Positions 25,540 to 35,800 of a stretch of 64,000 bases of DNA are shown here, piece after piece. This DNA comes from Colwellia sp. BRX10-3. Its GTDB lineage: Bacteria > Pseudomonadota > Gammaproteobacteria > Enterobacterales > Alteromonadaceae. Numbering within the stretch: the first letter of the stretch is position 1; each line of letters begins with the position of its first letter. The position numbers were made by a program, and so were the translations under genes. The notes beneath the pieces are model-generated. The model ran no database searches. It was not told where the DNA came from and worked only from the letters and a program-made list of their open reading frames with translations. Location of the stretch: contig NZ_JACGWA010000004.1 of assembly GCF_014077505.1 (NCBI RefSeq), forward strand, positions 62,001 through 126,000. Direction: 5' to 3'.

Positions 25540-27807
25540 ATGAATGTTTTTAAAAAAACGTCGCTCGCACTTTGTGTAAATGCGGCTATTTTCGCGTGTG
25601 GAGCAAGTGTATCTGCAACTGCTATTGCGCAAGAAAATGCTGACAAAATCGACGTTGTAGGCGTTGAAGTTATTGAAGTAACCGCGCGTAAGCGTACTGA
25701 AAACATAAAAGATGTGCCTATTTCAGTTTCGGCACTTACGCCTAAAAAACTTGAAGTATTAGGTTCTTCTGGAATGGATGTGAGAGCACTCTCTGCGAAA
25801 GTGCCAAGTTTATTAATAGAGTCTTCTTTTGGTCGTACGTTTCCACGGTTTTATATTCGTGGTTTAGGTAATACTGATTTCGATTTGCTAGCATCACAAC
25901 CTGTTTCATTGATTTATGATGACGTTGTTTTAGAAAATGCCTTAACTAAAGGTATGCCAATGTTCGACATTGAACGTGTAGAAGTTTTGCGCGGTCCTCA
26001 AGGTACATTATTTGGTCGTAACACCCCAGCGGGCATTGTTAAAGTACAATCGAAAAAACCAACGCAAGATTTTGACGCCAACATTTCTGGTTCATATGGT
26101 AGTTTCGGTAGCACTGATTTACGTCTTGCTGTTGGCGGTGGTTTGACCGATACATTGTCAGCACGTGTAGCATTATTACAACAAGACCGTGATGATTGGA
26201 TTGACAACAAAGCGCCTGGTTTTGAAGTAAAAGATCAACTTGGTGGTTACACTGAAACAGCAGGCCGTTTGCAATTGTTATGGGAGCCAAGTGACGATTT
26301 CTCTGCGTTGTTTAACTACCATTTCCGTGACGCAGAAGCCGATGCTCGAATCTTTAGAGCTAATATTATTAAGCCAGGTACTAACGACTTAGTAAATGAT
26401 TTTGACCGTGAAACAGTCTTTCATGACGCTGCTGTTCGTAACAGCCAAACAGTTGATATGAAAGGTGCAAGTTTAAAACTTGAATATGATATGGGTGACC
26501 ACACCCTAACATCGGTGACCGGTTATGAGTCAGCTGAAATGTTTTCAGTAGGCGATATTGACGGTGGTTACGGTGCATCATTCTTACCTGATTACATGGG
26601 ACCTGGTTTCATTCCGTTCCCTTCTGAAACTGGTGCTAGAATGCCAGATCATAAGCAGTTAACTCAAGAATTACGTATCGCGAGTAATGACATAGGTAAG
26701 TTAGATTACCAATTTGGTTTGTTTTTATTCGACGAAGACTTAACTATTCATAACTTAAGTTTCGATACTTTAGGTGGCGGCGCACAAAACGGCATCGCTA
26801 TCCAAAAGATGGAAACTTCAGCTTGGGCAATCTTTGGTTCACTTGATTACGAAGTTTCAGACAAATTAAATATTAATGGTGGCCTACGTTATTCAGATGA
26901 TAAGCGTGACTGGGAAGGTGAATTAGTTCAATCGCCATTTGGTGCACCGGGCTTTTCTGAAATTAATAATGTTTCAGATTCACAAGTTAGTGGTGATTTA
27001 AGTGCTACTTACAAATTAAACGATGAAACTAACGTTTATGCTCGTTTAGCTCGCGGTTACCGTGCGCCAAGTATTCAAGGTCGTAGTTTACTATTCTCGG
27101 CAAATTCAACAACAGCAGACTCTGAAACTGTAGATTCAATCGAAACAGGTTTCAAATCGGTATTTTTAGAAAATACGGCTCGTGTTGATGGCTCAGTATA
27201 TTACTTTGTTGTTAATGATCAGCAGTTAACTGCTGTTGGTGGTTCAGGTAACGTTGCAAGTTTACTTAATGCCGATAAATCTGTTGGTTATGGTTTTGAA
27301 GTTGATTCAGAATACTTTGTTACCGCTGATTTAGTGTTAACGGCAAGCGTAAGTTATAACCATACAGAACTGCAAGATAGCAATGTTGCAGTACCAGGTT
27401 GTGGTGGTGGTTGTACAGTAACTTCACCATTAAATGGTGACGGTTTAGCCATGATTGATGGTAATTCATTACCACAATCGCCTGAATGGATCACAAACTT
27501 AGCGGCTCGTTGGACGAAAGAAATTGGTGATGGTGAACTTTATGTTTACACTGATTGGTCTTACCGCAGCGAAGTTAACTTTTTCTTATACGAATCAACA
27601 GAGTTTACTGGTGATGCGTTATTAGAAGGTGGTGTTCGTGTTGGTTATGAATGGTATACAGACGGCGCAGAATACGAAGTAGCTCTTTTTGGTCGTAATA
27701 TTACCGATGAAGAACAACTTACCGGTGCTATCGATTTCAATAACTTAACGGGTTATGTTAACGAACCTCGCTTTTGGGGTGTTGAATTTAAAGCGAACTT
27801 CTTTTAA
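25540..27807 (+). CDS. TonB-dependent outer-membrane receptor
   Basis: 755 residues. The signal peptide is followed by the TonB box VIEVTARKR (about residues 45-53), a plug domain with VSALTPKKLEVLG and RVEVLRGPQGTLFGRNTPAG, and a 22-strand-type barrel ending EFKANFF. A cysteine pair occurs in GCGGGCTV in an extracellular loop region. The plug resembles siderophore- or vitamin-type receptors more than the Oar-like receptor upstream. Its position 98 bp after deoB suggests nucleoside or nucleobase-containing substrate, which is inference only. It ends with a strong terminator. Confidence 0.93.
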   Translation: MNVFKKTSLALCVNAAIFACGASVSATAIAQENADKIDVVGVEVIEVTARKRTENIKDVPISVSALTPKKLEVLGSSGMDVRALSAKVPSLLIESSFGRTFPRFYIRGLGNTDFDLLASQPVSLIYDDVVLENALTKGMPMFDIERVEVLRGPQGTLFGRNTPAGIVKVQSKKPTQDFDANISGSYGSFGSTDLRLAVGGGLTDTLSARVALLQQDRDDWIDNKAPGFEVKDQLGGYTETAGRLQLLWEPSDDFSALFNYHFRDAEADARIFRANIIKPGTNDLVNDFDRETVFHDAAVRNSQTVDMKGASLKLEYDMGDHTLTSVTGYESAEMFSVGDIDGGYGASFLPDYMGPGFIPFPSETGARMPDHKQLTQELRIASNDIGKLDYQFGLFLFDEDLTIHNLSFDTLGGGAQNGIAIQKMETSAWAIFGSLDYEVSDKLNINGGLRYSDDKRDWEGELVQSPFGAPGFSEINNVSDSQVSGDLSATYKLNDETNVYARLARGYRAPSIQGRSLLFSANSTTADSETVDSIETGFKSVFLENTARVDGSVYYFVVNDQQLTAVGGSGNVASLLNADKSVGYGFEVDSEYFVTADLVLTASVSYNHTELQDSNVAVPGCGGGCTVTSPLNGDGLAMIDGNSLPQSPEWITNLAARWTKEIGDGELYVYTDWSYRSEVNFFLYESTEFTGDALLEGGVRVGYEWYTDGAEYEVALFGRNITDEEQLTGAIDFNNLTGYVNEPRFWGVEFKANFF

Positions 27808-27850
27808 TAAGGAGCTTTGCTTTAAACATAACTTAATAAGTTATAATTAA

Positions 27851-27885
27851 AAAAACCGGTTATCAATTTGATAACCGGTTTTTTT
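27851..27885 (+). terminator. strong terminator after the second TonB receptor gene
   Basis: A 15-bp perfect stem with CCGGTTATCA in the left arm and TGATAACCGG in the right, a three-base loop, an A-run before and a T-run after. It is the main feature of the 310-bp gap 27808-28117; the rest of that gap holds only the hairpin at 28076-28104. Confidence 0.92.
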
Positions 27886-28075
27886 ATGTGCAGGATGTAC
27901 GGTATATCTCGGCTGTATGTATGCAAAAGAGCATTTATGTGAGGGCTTAAATTGAGTTTTGTTCTTCAGATAATAACTAAGTAGTAACTTCCATCTTGGT
28001 ATATCGCAGTTGCATCGATAAAAAAGAGCGGGCATAAAGCGGAATTATATTCTTTGAGAGTAATAAATATGCTTT

Positions 28076-28104
28076 ACCTTCTTTCCTTAAATAACAAAGA
28101 AGGT
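28076..28104 (-). terminator. hairpin after the DAHP synthase gene
   Basis: ACCTTCTTT / AAAGAAGGT stem of 9 bp just beyond the stop codon of the leftward DAHP synthase gene. It lacks a long T-run, so termination strength is uncertain. Confidence 0.5.
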
Positions 28105-28117
28105 CACCGCACTTTAA

Positions 28118-29167
28118 TTACATTCTTGTTTTAATAGCGTTTGCTAAAACATTGAGGATTTCTTCGCTGGTATCTAGGTTGATACAAGCATCGGTAATAC
28201 TTTGCCCGTAAACTAAAGGTTTATCTGCGACAACTTTTTGATTACCTGCCACCATAAAGCTTTCAATCATCACGCCGAATATAGATTGGTTACCTGATTG
28301 TATTTGCTCAGCCAATGAATTGGCCACATCAATTTGTTTGTTATGGTTTTTAAAGCTATTACCGTGACTACAGTCGATCATCACTTTTTCAGCTAAACCA
28401 GCTTTGGTTAAGGTTTCACAAGTTTGAGTTATATATTCTTCTTGATAATTCGGCGCTTTACCACCGCGCAAAATTACGTGGGCAAAAGGGTTGCCATGTG
28501 TTTGATAGATACACATTTGACCACTTTTATTAGGCGAATAAAGTACATGAGGAACACTTGAGGCTTTAATGGCGTCAACCGCAATTTGAATATTGCCATC
28601 GGTGCCGTTTTTAAAGCCAACTGGACATGAAAGGGCAGATGCCAATTCCCTGTGGACTTGGCTCTCTGTGGTACGTGCGCCAATAGCGCCCCAGCTGATC
28701 AAATCAGAAATATATTGGCCTGTTACCATATCTAAAAATTCAGTACCGGCAGCTAGCCCTAACTTATTAATTTCCATCAGTAAATTACGTGCTAGATTTA
28801 AGCCTTTAGCAACACGGAATGACTTGTCTAAATCAGGGTCACTAATTAAACCTTTCCAACCGACGGTTGTACGTGGCTTTTCAAAATATACGCGCATTAC
28901 AATCAGTAATTCGTTGGCATACTTTTCATTCAATTTTTTCAATTTCTTTGCGTAGTCAATTGCCGCTTCAGTATCATGAATAGAACAAGGGCCAATAATG
29001 ACCAGCAAGCGTTTATCATCGCCATTAATGATGGCTTCAATATCCTTACGGCTTTTGATAATAAAATTCGCGGTTTTATCGTCCAGCGGAATTTGCTCAG
29101 CTAGTTCAGCAGGCGAAACTAAATTGTCAATTAATGTGGTTCTAAATTCATCTGTTTTTATGGTCAT
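28118..29167 (-). CDS. 3-deoxy-7-phosphoheptulonate (DAHP) synthase, AroF/G/H class I
   Basis: 349 residues, matching the feedback-controlled E. coli isozymes. It condenses PEP and erythrose 4-phosphate, the first step of aromatic synthesis. Active-site residues fall at family positions: C61 in GPCSIHD, R92, K97 in EKPRTT, then the later H, E and D metal ligands. The isozyme cannot be fixed by sequence alone. The start ATG lacks a clear ribosome-binding site and lies 17 bases after a short tyrosine-rich reading frame inside a folded leader, suggesting translational coupling and tyrosine control. It is followed leftward by no operon partner; ppsR upstream is co-oriented. Confidence 0.96.
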   Translation of the reverse strand: MTIKTDEFRTTLIDNLVSPAELAEQIPLDDKTANFIIKSRKDIEAIINGDDKRLLVIIGPCSIHDTEAAIDYAKKLKKLNEKYANELLIVMRVYFEKPRTTVGWKGLISDPDLDKSFRVAKGLNLARNLLMEINKLGLAAGTEFLDMVTGQYISDLISWGAIGARTTESQVHRELASALSCPVGFKNGTDGNIQIAVDAIKASSVPHVLYSPNKSGQMCIYQTHGNPFAHVILRGGKAPNYQEEYITQTCETLTKAGLAEKVMIDCSHGNSFKNHNKQIDVANSLAEQIQSGNQSIFGVMIESFMVAGNQKVVADKPLVYGQSITDACINLDTSEEILNVLANAIKTRM

Positions 29168-29168
29168 G

Positions 29169-29245
29169 GGCTATCAAATGCTGGTTAGCCTGCATATGTA
29201 TATGCAGCGCAATAATAATATCGCGCTAACATAACGAATATAGCC
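29169..29245 (-). promoter_or_regulatory. candidate structured leader of the DAHP synthase mRNA
   Basis: Nested pairings are visible on the transcribed strand. P1 is 29240-29245 with 29169-29174 (GGCTAT/ATAGCC), ending beside the start codon. P2 is 29225-29230 with 29184-29189 (GTTAGC/GCTAAC). P3 is GCGC with GCGC (29223-29226 with 29207-29210, competing with P2 by two bases). P4 is the palindrome 29190-29207 (CTGCATATGTATATGCAG on the + strand). There is no T-tract, so it would act on translation and not termination. Pairing is seen; function is inferred. Confidence 0.5.
29185..29232 (-). CDS. candidate tyrosine-rich leader peptide of DAHP synthase
   Basis: A 15-codon frame MLARYYYCAAYTYAG with five tyrosines, three of them consecutive. 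It ends at TAA 17 bases before the DAHP synthase start. An in-frame GTG five codons upstream could be the true start; the ribosome-binding site is weak either way. Leader peptides rich in the end-product amino acid are a known attenuation device; tyrosine is an end product of this pathway. The frame lies wholly inside the folded leader, so structure alone could explain part of the composition. Confidence 0.4.
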   Translation of the reverse strand: MLARYYYCAAYTYAG

Positions 29246-29294
29246 ACTTATGTGAACCGCTTTCTAAGAATTTATGAAACTAAATTGTTATAAG

Positions 29295-30104
29295 TTAATA
29301 TTTATAGCGCTGAAGACCTGTTTCAGACAATATTTTAGCAGTAATTTCTTCTATTGAAAGCTTGGTGGTGTTTAGGAAAGGAATTTTTTCTTGTTTATAT
29401 AACTTTTCAACTTCTCGTACTTCCATGCGACATTGCCGTGCTGAGGAATATTTAGTGTTCGCCATTCTGCCATCACGAATATCCACTAAGCGCTCGGCAT
29501 CTATGGTTAAACCAAATAATTTCTTTTTATGCATTTTTAAAAAAGAGGGTATTTGAAGTTCGTCCATATCGTCATCGGTAAAGGGATAATTTGCTGCTTT
29601 AATACCGTATTGAAGCGCTAAATAAAGTGCAGTGGGGGTTTTACCTGAGCGGGAAACACCAACAAGTATCACGTCTGCATGCTCATAGTTAGTCACATTT
29701 GAACCATCATCATTTGCCAATGAATAGTTAACCGCATCAATGCGATAATCATAACTATTCTCGTGAATACTGTGTGTTCTATGGGCTTTTGGTTTAGCTT
29801 CAATGCCAAGTTGTTGTTCAAGGGGCTTAACAAAGTGTTCGAGGAAGTTATAAATTACACCGTCACAGCCATCGATAATTTCTCGAATATCTGGATTCAC
29901 AAAAGTGTGAAAAACCAGTGGCGGCAATCCAGTGCGTTTAGCGGCTTTATTTATTCGCTTACAAGCGTCAAGTGCTTTTTCTTTGGTTTCAACAAAAGGA
30001 ATGGTGTCGTGTTCAAACTCCATCGGAAAAAGTGATAATAATGCATGACCAAAAACTTCAGAGGTGATGGCTGTTCCGTCAGAAATATAAAAAGCTGCGC
30101 GCAT
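29295..30104 (-). CDS. ppsR: PEP synthase regulatory protein (bifunctional kinase/pyrophosphorylase)
   Basis: 269 residues of the DUF299/PpsR family. It inactivates PEP synthase by ADP-dependent phosphorylation of a threonine next to the catalytic histidine and reactivates it by phosphorolysis. The P-loop GVSRSGKTPTALYLA lies near residues 149-163. AFYISDGTAITSEVFGHALLS at the N-terminus is the usual family opening. It is divergent from ppsA, its target, across 206 bp. That gap contains a short dyad TGAAAACTTTCA at 30139-30150, only loosely like a Cra site. Confidence 0.96.
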   Translation of the reverse strand: MRAAFYISDGTAITSEVFGHALLSLFPMEFEHDTIPFVETKEKALDACKRINKAAKRTGLPPLVFHTFVNPDIREIIDGCDGVIYNFLEHFVKPLEQQLGIEAKPKAHRTHSIHENSYDYRIDAVNYSLANDDGSNVTNYEHADVILVGVSRSGKTPTALYLALQYGIKAANYPFTDDDMDELQIPSFLKMHKKKLFGLTIDAERLVDIRDGRMANTKYSSARQCRMEVREVEKLYKQEKIPFLNTTKLSIEEITAKILSETGLQRYKY

Positions 30105-30310
30105 AGTAAAACCTATTATTTAATTTTGTAATGGATAGTGAAAACTTTCAAATAGTGCTTTAGTTTCAATGTTAGCAGTGTAAAATGTCTGCAGCGCGAA
30201 ATACACCGTTTATTAATACTTAGATTGATAAAAGTGTTAAGAAAGTTATTTTTGATAGGTTTTTATAAATAATTTTCTTAAATTTTATTATTTCTAGTGG
30301 AGATGTTGTC

Positions 30311-32689
30311 GTGCAAGAATACGTGCTTTGGTATGAAAATTTAGGAATGAATGATGTTGATCGCGTAGGCGGTAAAAATGCATCATTGGGTGAAATGATT
30401 TCTAATCTTTCAAATGTTGGTGTGCAAGTGCCGGGTGGCTTTGCTACTACCTCATTTGCTTTTAATGAATTTCTAGAACAAAGTGGTTTGAACGATAAAA
30501 TTTATCTTTTGTTAGATGATTTAGATGTCGGTGATATTAATGCCTTGGCTGAATGTGGTAGTAAAATCCGTCAATGGGTTATTGATACGCCATTTTTACC
30601 TGATATGCAGCACGATATAGAACAAGCTTACACAAAACTTGCCGATGGCTTTGCCGATGACGCTTCATTTGCTGTTCGTTCATCAGCAACCGCAGAAGAT
30701 ATGCCAGACGCTTCTTTTGCTGGCCAACAAGAAACTTTCCTGAATGTTCGTGGTTTAGACGCGGTAATGATCGCGATTAAACACGTATTTGCTTCACTCT
30801 TTAATGACCGTGCTATTTCTTATCGTGTGCATCAAGGATATGACCATCGAGGCGTTGCGCTTTCTGCGGGAATTCAACGTATGGTGCGCAGTGATATCTC
30901 TTCTAGTGGTGTTATGTTCTCTATCGACACTGAATCAGGCTTTGAAGATGTAGTATTTATTACTTCTAGCTACGGCTTAGGTGAAATGGTAGTGCAGGGC
31001 GCCGTTAACCCTGACGAATTCTATGTTCATAAACCGACCTTAGCGAAAGGTAAACCTGCCGTTGTGCGCCGAAATATTGGTAGTAAAGCAATTAAGATGA
31101 TTTATGCTGCTACTCAAGAACATGGCAAGCAAGTTGAAATTGTTGATATCGAGCAAGCACAATCTGATACTTTCTCACTTAATGATAAAGAAGTTGAAGA
31201 ATTAGCAAAACAAGCGGTAATTATTGAAAAACACTATGGCCGTGCCATGGATATTGAATGGGCTAAAGACGGCCTAGACGGTAAGCTTTATATTGTACAA
31301 GCGCGCCCAGAAACAGTTAAAAGTCGCGAAAATGCTAATGTTATGGAGCAATTTCAATTACAGGCTACCGCTGACATCATTTGTGAAGGTCGCTCAATTG
31401 GTCATAAAATAGGCAGTGGTGAAGCTAAAGTATTATCATCATTGGCTGAAATGGACAAAATATTACCCGGCGATGTTTTAGTTACAGATATGACTGACCC
31501 TGATTGGGAGCCGATCATGAAACGTGCTTCCGCCATTGTTACTAACCGTGGCGGTCGAACTTGTCATGCGGCAATTATTGCTCGTGAAATGGGTATTCCT
31601 GCGGTTGTTGGTTGTGGTGATGCGACTAAAAAGATAGCCACAGGTGATGAAATTACCGTTTCTTGTGCTGAAGGTGATACCGGCTTTATTTATCAAGGTA
31701 AATTGGATTTCACGGTGACCACCTCAGAAGTTGACTCAATGCCAGACTTGCCATTGAAAATAATGATGAATGTCGGCAATCCAGATCGCGCATTTACTTT
31801 TGCTCGCTTACCACACGCTGGTATTGGTTTGGCGCGCTTAGAATTTATTATTAACAAAATGATCGGTGTACACCCGAAAGCACTATTGAACTTTGACGAA
31901 CAATCAGTAGAGCTTCAAGAAGAAATTCGTGAAATTATTGCTGGTTACGACAATCCTGTTGAGTTTTATATTGCTAAATTAACCGAAGGTATTTCAACTT
32001 TAGCCGCTGCGTACGCACCAGAAAAAGTGATTGTGCGTATGTCTGATTTTAAATCAAACGAATATGCTAATTTAGTCGGTGGCGAAGACTTCGAGCCAGA
32101 AGAAGAAAATCCGATGATCGGCTACCGTGGAGCGTCTCGCTATATTTCTAAAGATTTTAGAGATTGTTTTGCACTTGAGTGTGAAGCTATTAAACGCGTT
32201 CGTAACGAAATGGATATGACTCATGTTGAGATTATGATCCCGTTTGTGCGCACTGTTGAAGAAGCTTCTACGGTTATTGATATTCTTGCTGAGCACGGTT
32301 TAAAACGTGGCGAAAATGGTTTACGTATTATCATGATGTGTGAACTACCTTCTAATGCGTTATTAGCCGACCAGTTTTTAGATTACTTTGATGGCTTCTC
32401 AATTGGCTCTAACGACTTAACGCAATTAACTTTAGGTTTGGACCGTGACTCTGGTTTAGTCGCACACTTATTTGATGAGCGTGATCCTGCAATTAAAATA
32501 TTATTAGCAATGGCGATTAAAGCGTGTAAAGCGCGTGGAAAATATGTCGGCATTTGTGGTCAAGGTCCTTCAGATCACCCTGACTTTGCTGCTTGGCTAG
32601 TAGAGCAAGGTATTGATAGTGTCTCACTAAATCCAGATACTGTATTGCCAACATGGTTGTATTTAGCCGAGCAGCATAATAAAAAGTAA
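30311..32689 (+). CDS. ppsA: phosphoenolpyruvate synthase
   Basis: 792 residues, as in E. coli, with a GTG start and GGAG upstream. It makes PEP from pyruvate and ATP for gluconeogenesis. In order: the N-terminal ATP-grasp domain (RVGGKNASLGEM; FAVRSSATAEDMPDASFAGQQETFL), the swivelling phospho-histidine domain with GGRTCHAAIIAREMG near residue 420, and the C-terminal PEP-binding TIM barrel (GLARLEFI, SIGSNDLTQLTLGLDRDSG, CGQGPSDHPDFA with the catalytic cysteine). It is divergent from its regulator ppsR, and DAHP synthase, a PEP consumer, lies beyond ppsR. Confidence 0.98.
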   Translation: MQEYVLWYENLGMNDVDRVGGKNASLGEMISNLSNVGVQVPGGFATTSFAFNEFLEQSGLNDKIYLLLDDLDVGDINALAECGSKIRQWVIDTPFLPDMQHDIEQAYTKLADGFADDASFAVRSSATAEDMPDASFAGQQETFLNVRGLDAVMIAIKHVFASLFNDRAISYRVHQGYDHRGVALSAGIQRMVRSDISSSGVMFSIDTESGFEDVVFITSSYGLGEMVVQGAVNPDEFYVHKPTLAKGKPAVVRRNIGSKAIKMIYAATQEHGKQVEIVDIEQAQSDTFSLNDKEVEELAKQAVIIEKHYGRAMDIEWAKDGLDGKLYIVQARPETVKSRENANVMEQFQLQATADIICEGRSIGHKIGSGEAKVLSSLAEMDKILPGDVLVTDMTDPDWEPIMKRASAIVTNRGGRTCHAAIIAREMGIPAVVGCGDATKKIATGDEITVSCAEGDTGFIYQGKLDFTVTTSEVDSMPDLPLKIMMNVGNPDRAFTFARLPHAGIGLARLEFIINKMIGVHPKALLNFDEQSVELQEEIREIIAGYDNPVEFYIAKLTEGISTLAAAYAPEKVIVRMSDFKSNEYANLVGGEDFEPEEENPMIGYRGASRYISKDFRDCFALECEAIKRVRNEMDMTHVEIMIPFVRTVEEASTVIDILAEHGLKRGENGLRIIMMCELPSNALLADQFLDYFDGFSIGSNDLTQLTLGLDRDSGLVAHLFDERDPAIKILLAMAIKACKARGKYVGICGQGPSDHPDFAAWLVEQGIDSVSLNPDTVLPTWLYLAEQHNKK

Positions 32690-32772
32690 ATTGCAGTTTA
32701 TGCGCTTTCAACTAAAGGTCCTGAATTTTTCAGTTTGAAGTTAAGCGTATATAAATTACTTTTACATTAAAC

Positions 32773-32826
32773 AAGCCTAGGTACTTTTTATCATGACGAT
32801 GATAAAAAAGTTCTTAGGCTTTTTTT
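32773..32826 (+). terminator. long terminator after ppsA
   Basis: AAGCCTA ... TAGGCTT outer stem and ACTTTTTATCAT ... ATGATAAAAA inner stem with a GACG loop, then TTTTTT. It has two minor internal mismatches. Confidence 0.85.
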
Positions 32827-32899
32827 GTTAAAAGATCAAATTGACAAACTGCCATGATATAATATTGGTCACATAATATTGTTAATAGAACTTTTATCC

Positions 32900-35800
32900 A
32901 TGTTACCTCGCTTAAGTCCTCAAGAGTTAGTTTCTCCTCTATATCAAGAGTTTGCCAAGATTTTGGCAACTAAACACTTTACCGGTGATATTAATTTTCA
33001 ATATAGCGCGCGTTTAGCTCATGCGACAGACAACAGTATTTATCAACAATTACCCCAATTAGTACTTCATCCGCGCAGCCAGAAAGACATTCAAATTGTA
33101 ACGTTATTAGGCAACCAAGATAAATTTAACGAGATAAAGTTTAGTGCCCGCGGCGGCGGTACAGGTACTAATGGTCAAAGCTTAACACCTGGTGTCGTAG
33201 TTGATTTATCAAAATACATGAACCGTATTTTAGACATTAATGTTGAAGAGAATTGGGTTCGCGTTGAAGCAGGTGTGATCAAAGACCAACTAAACGATTA
33301 CCTGAAGCCCTATGGGTTTTTCTTTTCGCCTGATTTATCAACCAGTAGTCGTGCAACCATTGGTGGCATGATTAATACCGATGCCTCAGGACAGGGCTCA
33401 CTGGTTTATGGTAAAACTTCAGATCACGTTTTAGCACTTGAAAGCGTTCTGGCTAATGGTGAACTGCTAAGTACAAAACCTCAAACCATGGCACAAGCTC
33501 AAGCATTAACCAAACAAGACAGTACCGAAGCAAAATTAATGCAACAAGTACTTGAGTCGTGCGGTGATAATCGTGCATTAATTTTAAAAAAATTCCCTCG
33601 ATTAAACCGATTCTTAACAGGTTATGATTTAGAAAACGTTTTTAATGATGACTTATCGATAGTCGATTTAAGTCGCATTATTACCGGCTCTGAAGGTTCG
33701 CTAGCCTTTGTTTGTGAGGCAAAATTAAATTTAACACCGATAGCTAACGCGAAAACTCTTATTAATATTAAATATGACAGCTTTGATTCTGCGCTTCGCC
33801 ATTCTCCAAGGCTTGTGCAAGCTAAAGCAACGTCAGTTGAAACTATTGACAGCACAGTACTTAATTTAGCTAAACAGGATATTGTTTGGCAACTAGTCAG
33901 TGACATGTTGCAAGACGTTGATGGCGCCATTATGGATGGCATCAATATGGTGGAGTATAACGGCGATAGTGTTGAAAGTGTTGCTAAACAGGTTAATGCT
34001 TTATGTGCAGAGCTTGATAAAGATATTGCTAATAAAACCGGTGTTATTGGTTATCAAGTCACCTCTGATTTAGCCAGCATCGGCAAGTTGTATACAATGC
34101 GCAAGAAAGCCGTTGGCTTATTAGGTAATACTAAAGGTAGCCAAAAGCCATTAGCATTTGCTGAAGATACAGCGGTACCGCCAGAAAACCTAGCTGATTA
34201 CATCGCTGAATTTAGACAACTACTTGATGGTTACGGATTGCATTACGGAATGTTTGGTCATGTTGATGCTGGGGTTTTGCATGTGAGGCCTGCACTTGAT
34301 ATGTGTGATCCTGAACAAGAGATTTTACTCAGAGAAATATCAGACAAGGTTGTTGCTTTAACAGCTAAATATGGCGGCTTAATGTGGGGCGAGCATGGTA
34401 AAGGTTATCGCAGTGAATACGGCCCTGAATTTTTTGGTGATACCTTATTTACTGAATTAAGAAAAATTAAAGCCGCGTTTGATCCCTTAAATAAAATGAA
34501 CCCAGGTAAAATTTGTACGCCGTTTGATTCCACCGATAAGCTGGTTTCTGTTGATGATACCAAGCGTGGTTTTTACGATAGACAAATACCAGTAATAGTA
34601 AAAGACTCGTTCAATTCTGCACTTGATTGTAATGGTAATGGCTTGTGTTTTAATTATGACGTTAATAGCCCTATGTGTCCTTCAAGCAAAGTAACGCGTG
34701 ATCGGAGGCAATCACCTAAAGGTAGAGCCGGCTTGATGCGTGAGTGGTTGCGCTTATTAGAAGCGAAAGGCGTTGATGTTTTAGCTTTAGAGCAAAATAT
34801 ACAAAGTTGGTCGGTGAAAAGCATATTAGACAAAGTTAAAAACCGTATTAATAGTCAATTTAATCGTGATGAAAACGATGACTTTTCCCATGAAGTCATG
34901 GAAGCGATGCAAGGCTGTTTAGCTTGTAAAGCTTGCGCGAGTCAGTGTCCTGTTAAAGTGGATGTGCCAGATTTTAGAGCCCGATTTATTAACCTTTACC
35001 ACACGAGATATTTTAGACCTTTAAAAGATCACTTAGTGGCAAATGTAGAGTCAATGACACCAATAATGGCCAAAGTACCCAAACTAGTTAATAGTGTTTT
35101 AGCGTCTAATATTTACGATAAACTATCTCAAGTCACTATTGGTTATGTTGATACACCTTTATTGTCAATACCGACATTAGCGCAGCGAGTTACTGAGCAA
35201 AAATTTACTACATTTGAATTATCAAATCTGCAAAGTATGACGATAGATGAACGTGCTAATTCATTGCTAATCGTTCAAGACCCATTTACTTCGTTTTATG
35301 ATGCAAAAGTTGTTGAAGACTTTATGTTGTTGGTGAAAAAACTTGGCTTTGATCCCATACTTTTGCCATTTAAGCCAAATGGTAAGCCTCAACATGTTAA
35401 GGGATTTTTAGGCAAGTTTGCCAAAACAGCTAAATCAACGGCTGAATTTTTAAATCAAATTCATCATCTAAAGATGCCTATGGTGGGTTTAGATGCGTCA
35501 ATGGTTTTATGTTTCAGGGATGAGTATAAGCAGGCTCTTGGTATTAATCGTGGTGATTTTGAGGTGAAGTTAGCACATGAATGGTTAATAACGCTTATCG
35601 ATGAAAAAACGAATAAGCCAATTAACCAAGTTAAACCTCAAAATTCTATTGCTTACAAGCTGTTTGCACATTGTACGGAGAAAACAGCATTAGCAGGTAG
35701 TGAAGGGCAGTGGCAGCACATATTCCAGTATTTTGGCTTATCTTTATCTAGTATATCTGTTGGTTGTTGTGGCATGGCAGGTACTTATGGCCATGAAAAA

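Noticed and set aside
29168-29294. TyrR or TrpR operator upstream of DAHP synthase
   Set aside because: No TGTAAA-N6-TTTACA or TrpR-like ACTAGT pattern was found; the dyads present fit the RNA fold better.
30139-30150. TGAAAACTTTCA between ppsR and ppsA as a Cra (FruR) site
   Set aside because: It is a neat dyad, but the conserved central C of the Cra consensus is missing, so I only mention it under ppsR.
32860-32900. ATATTGGTCACATAATATT before ydiJ as a GntR-type lactate/hydroxyacid operator
   Set aside because: Only one half-site (TTGGT) is convincing and the matching ACCAA is missing.
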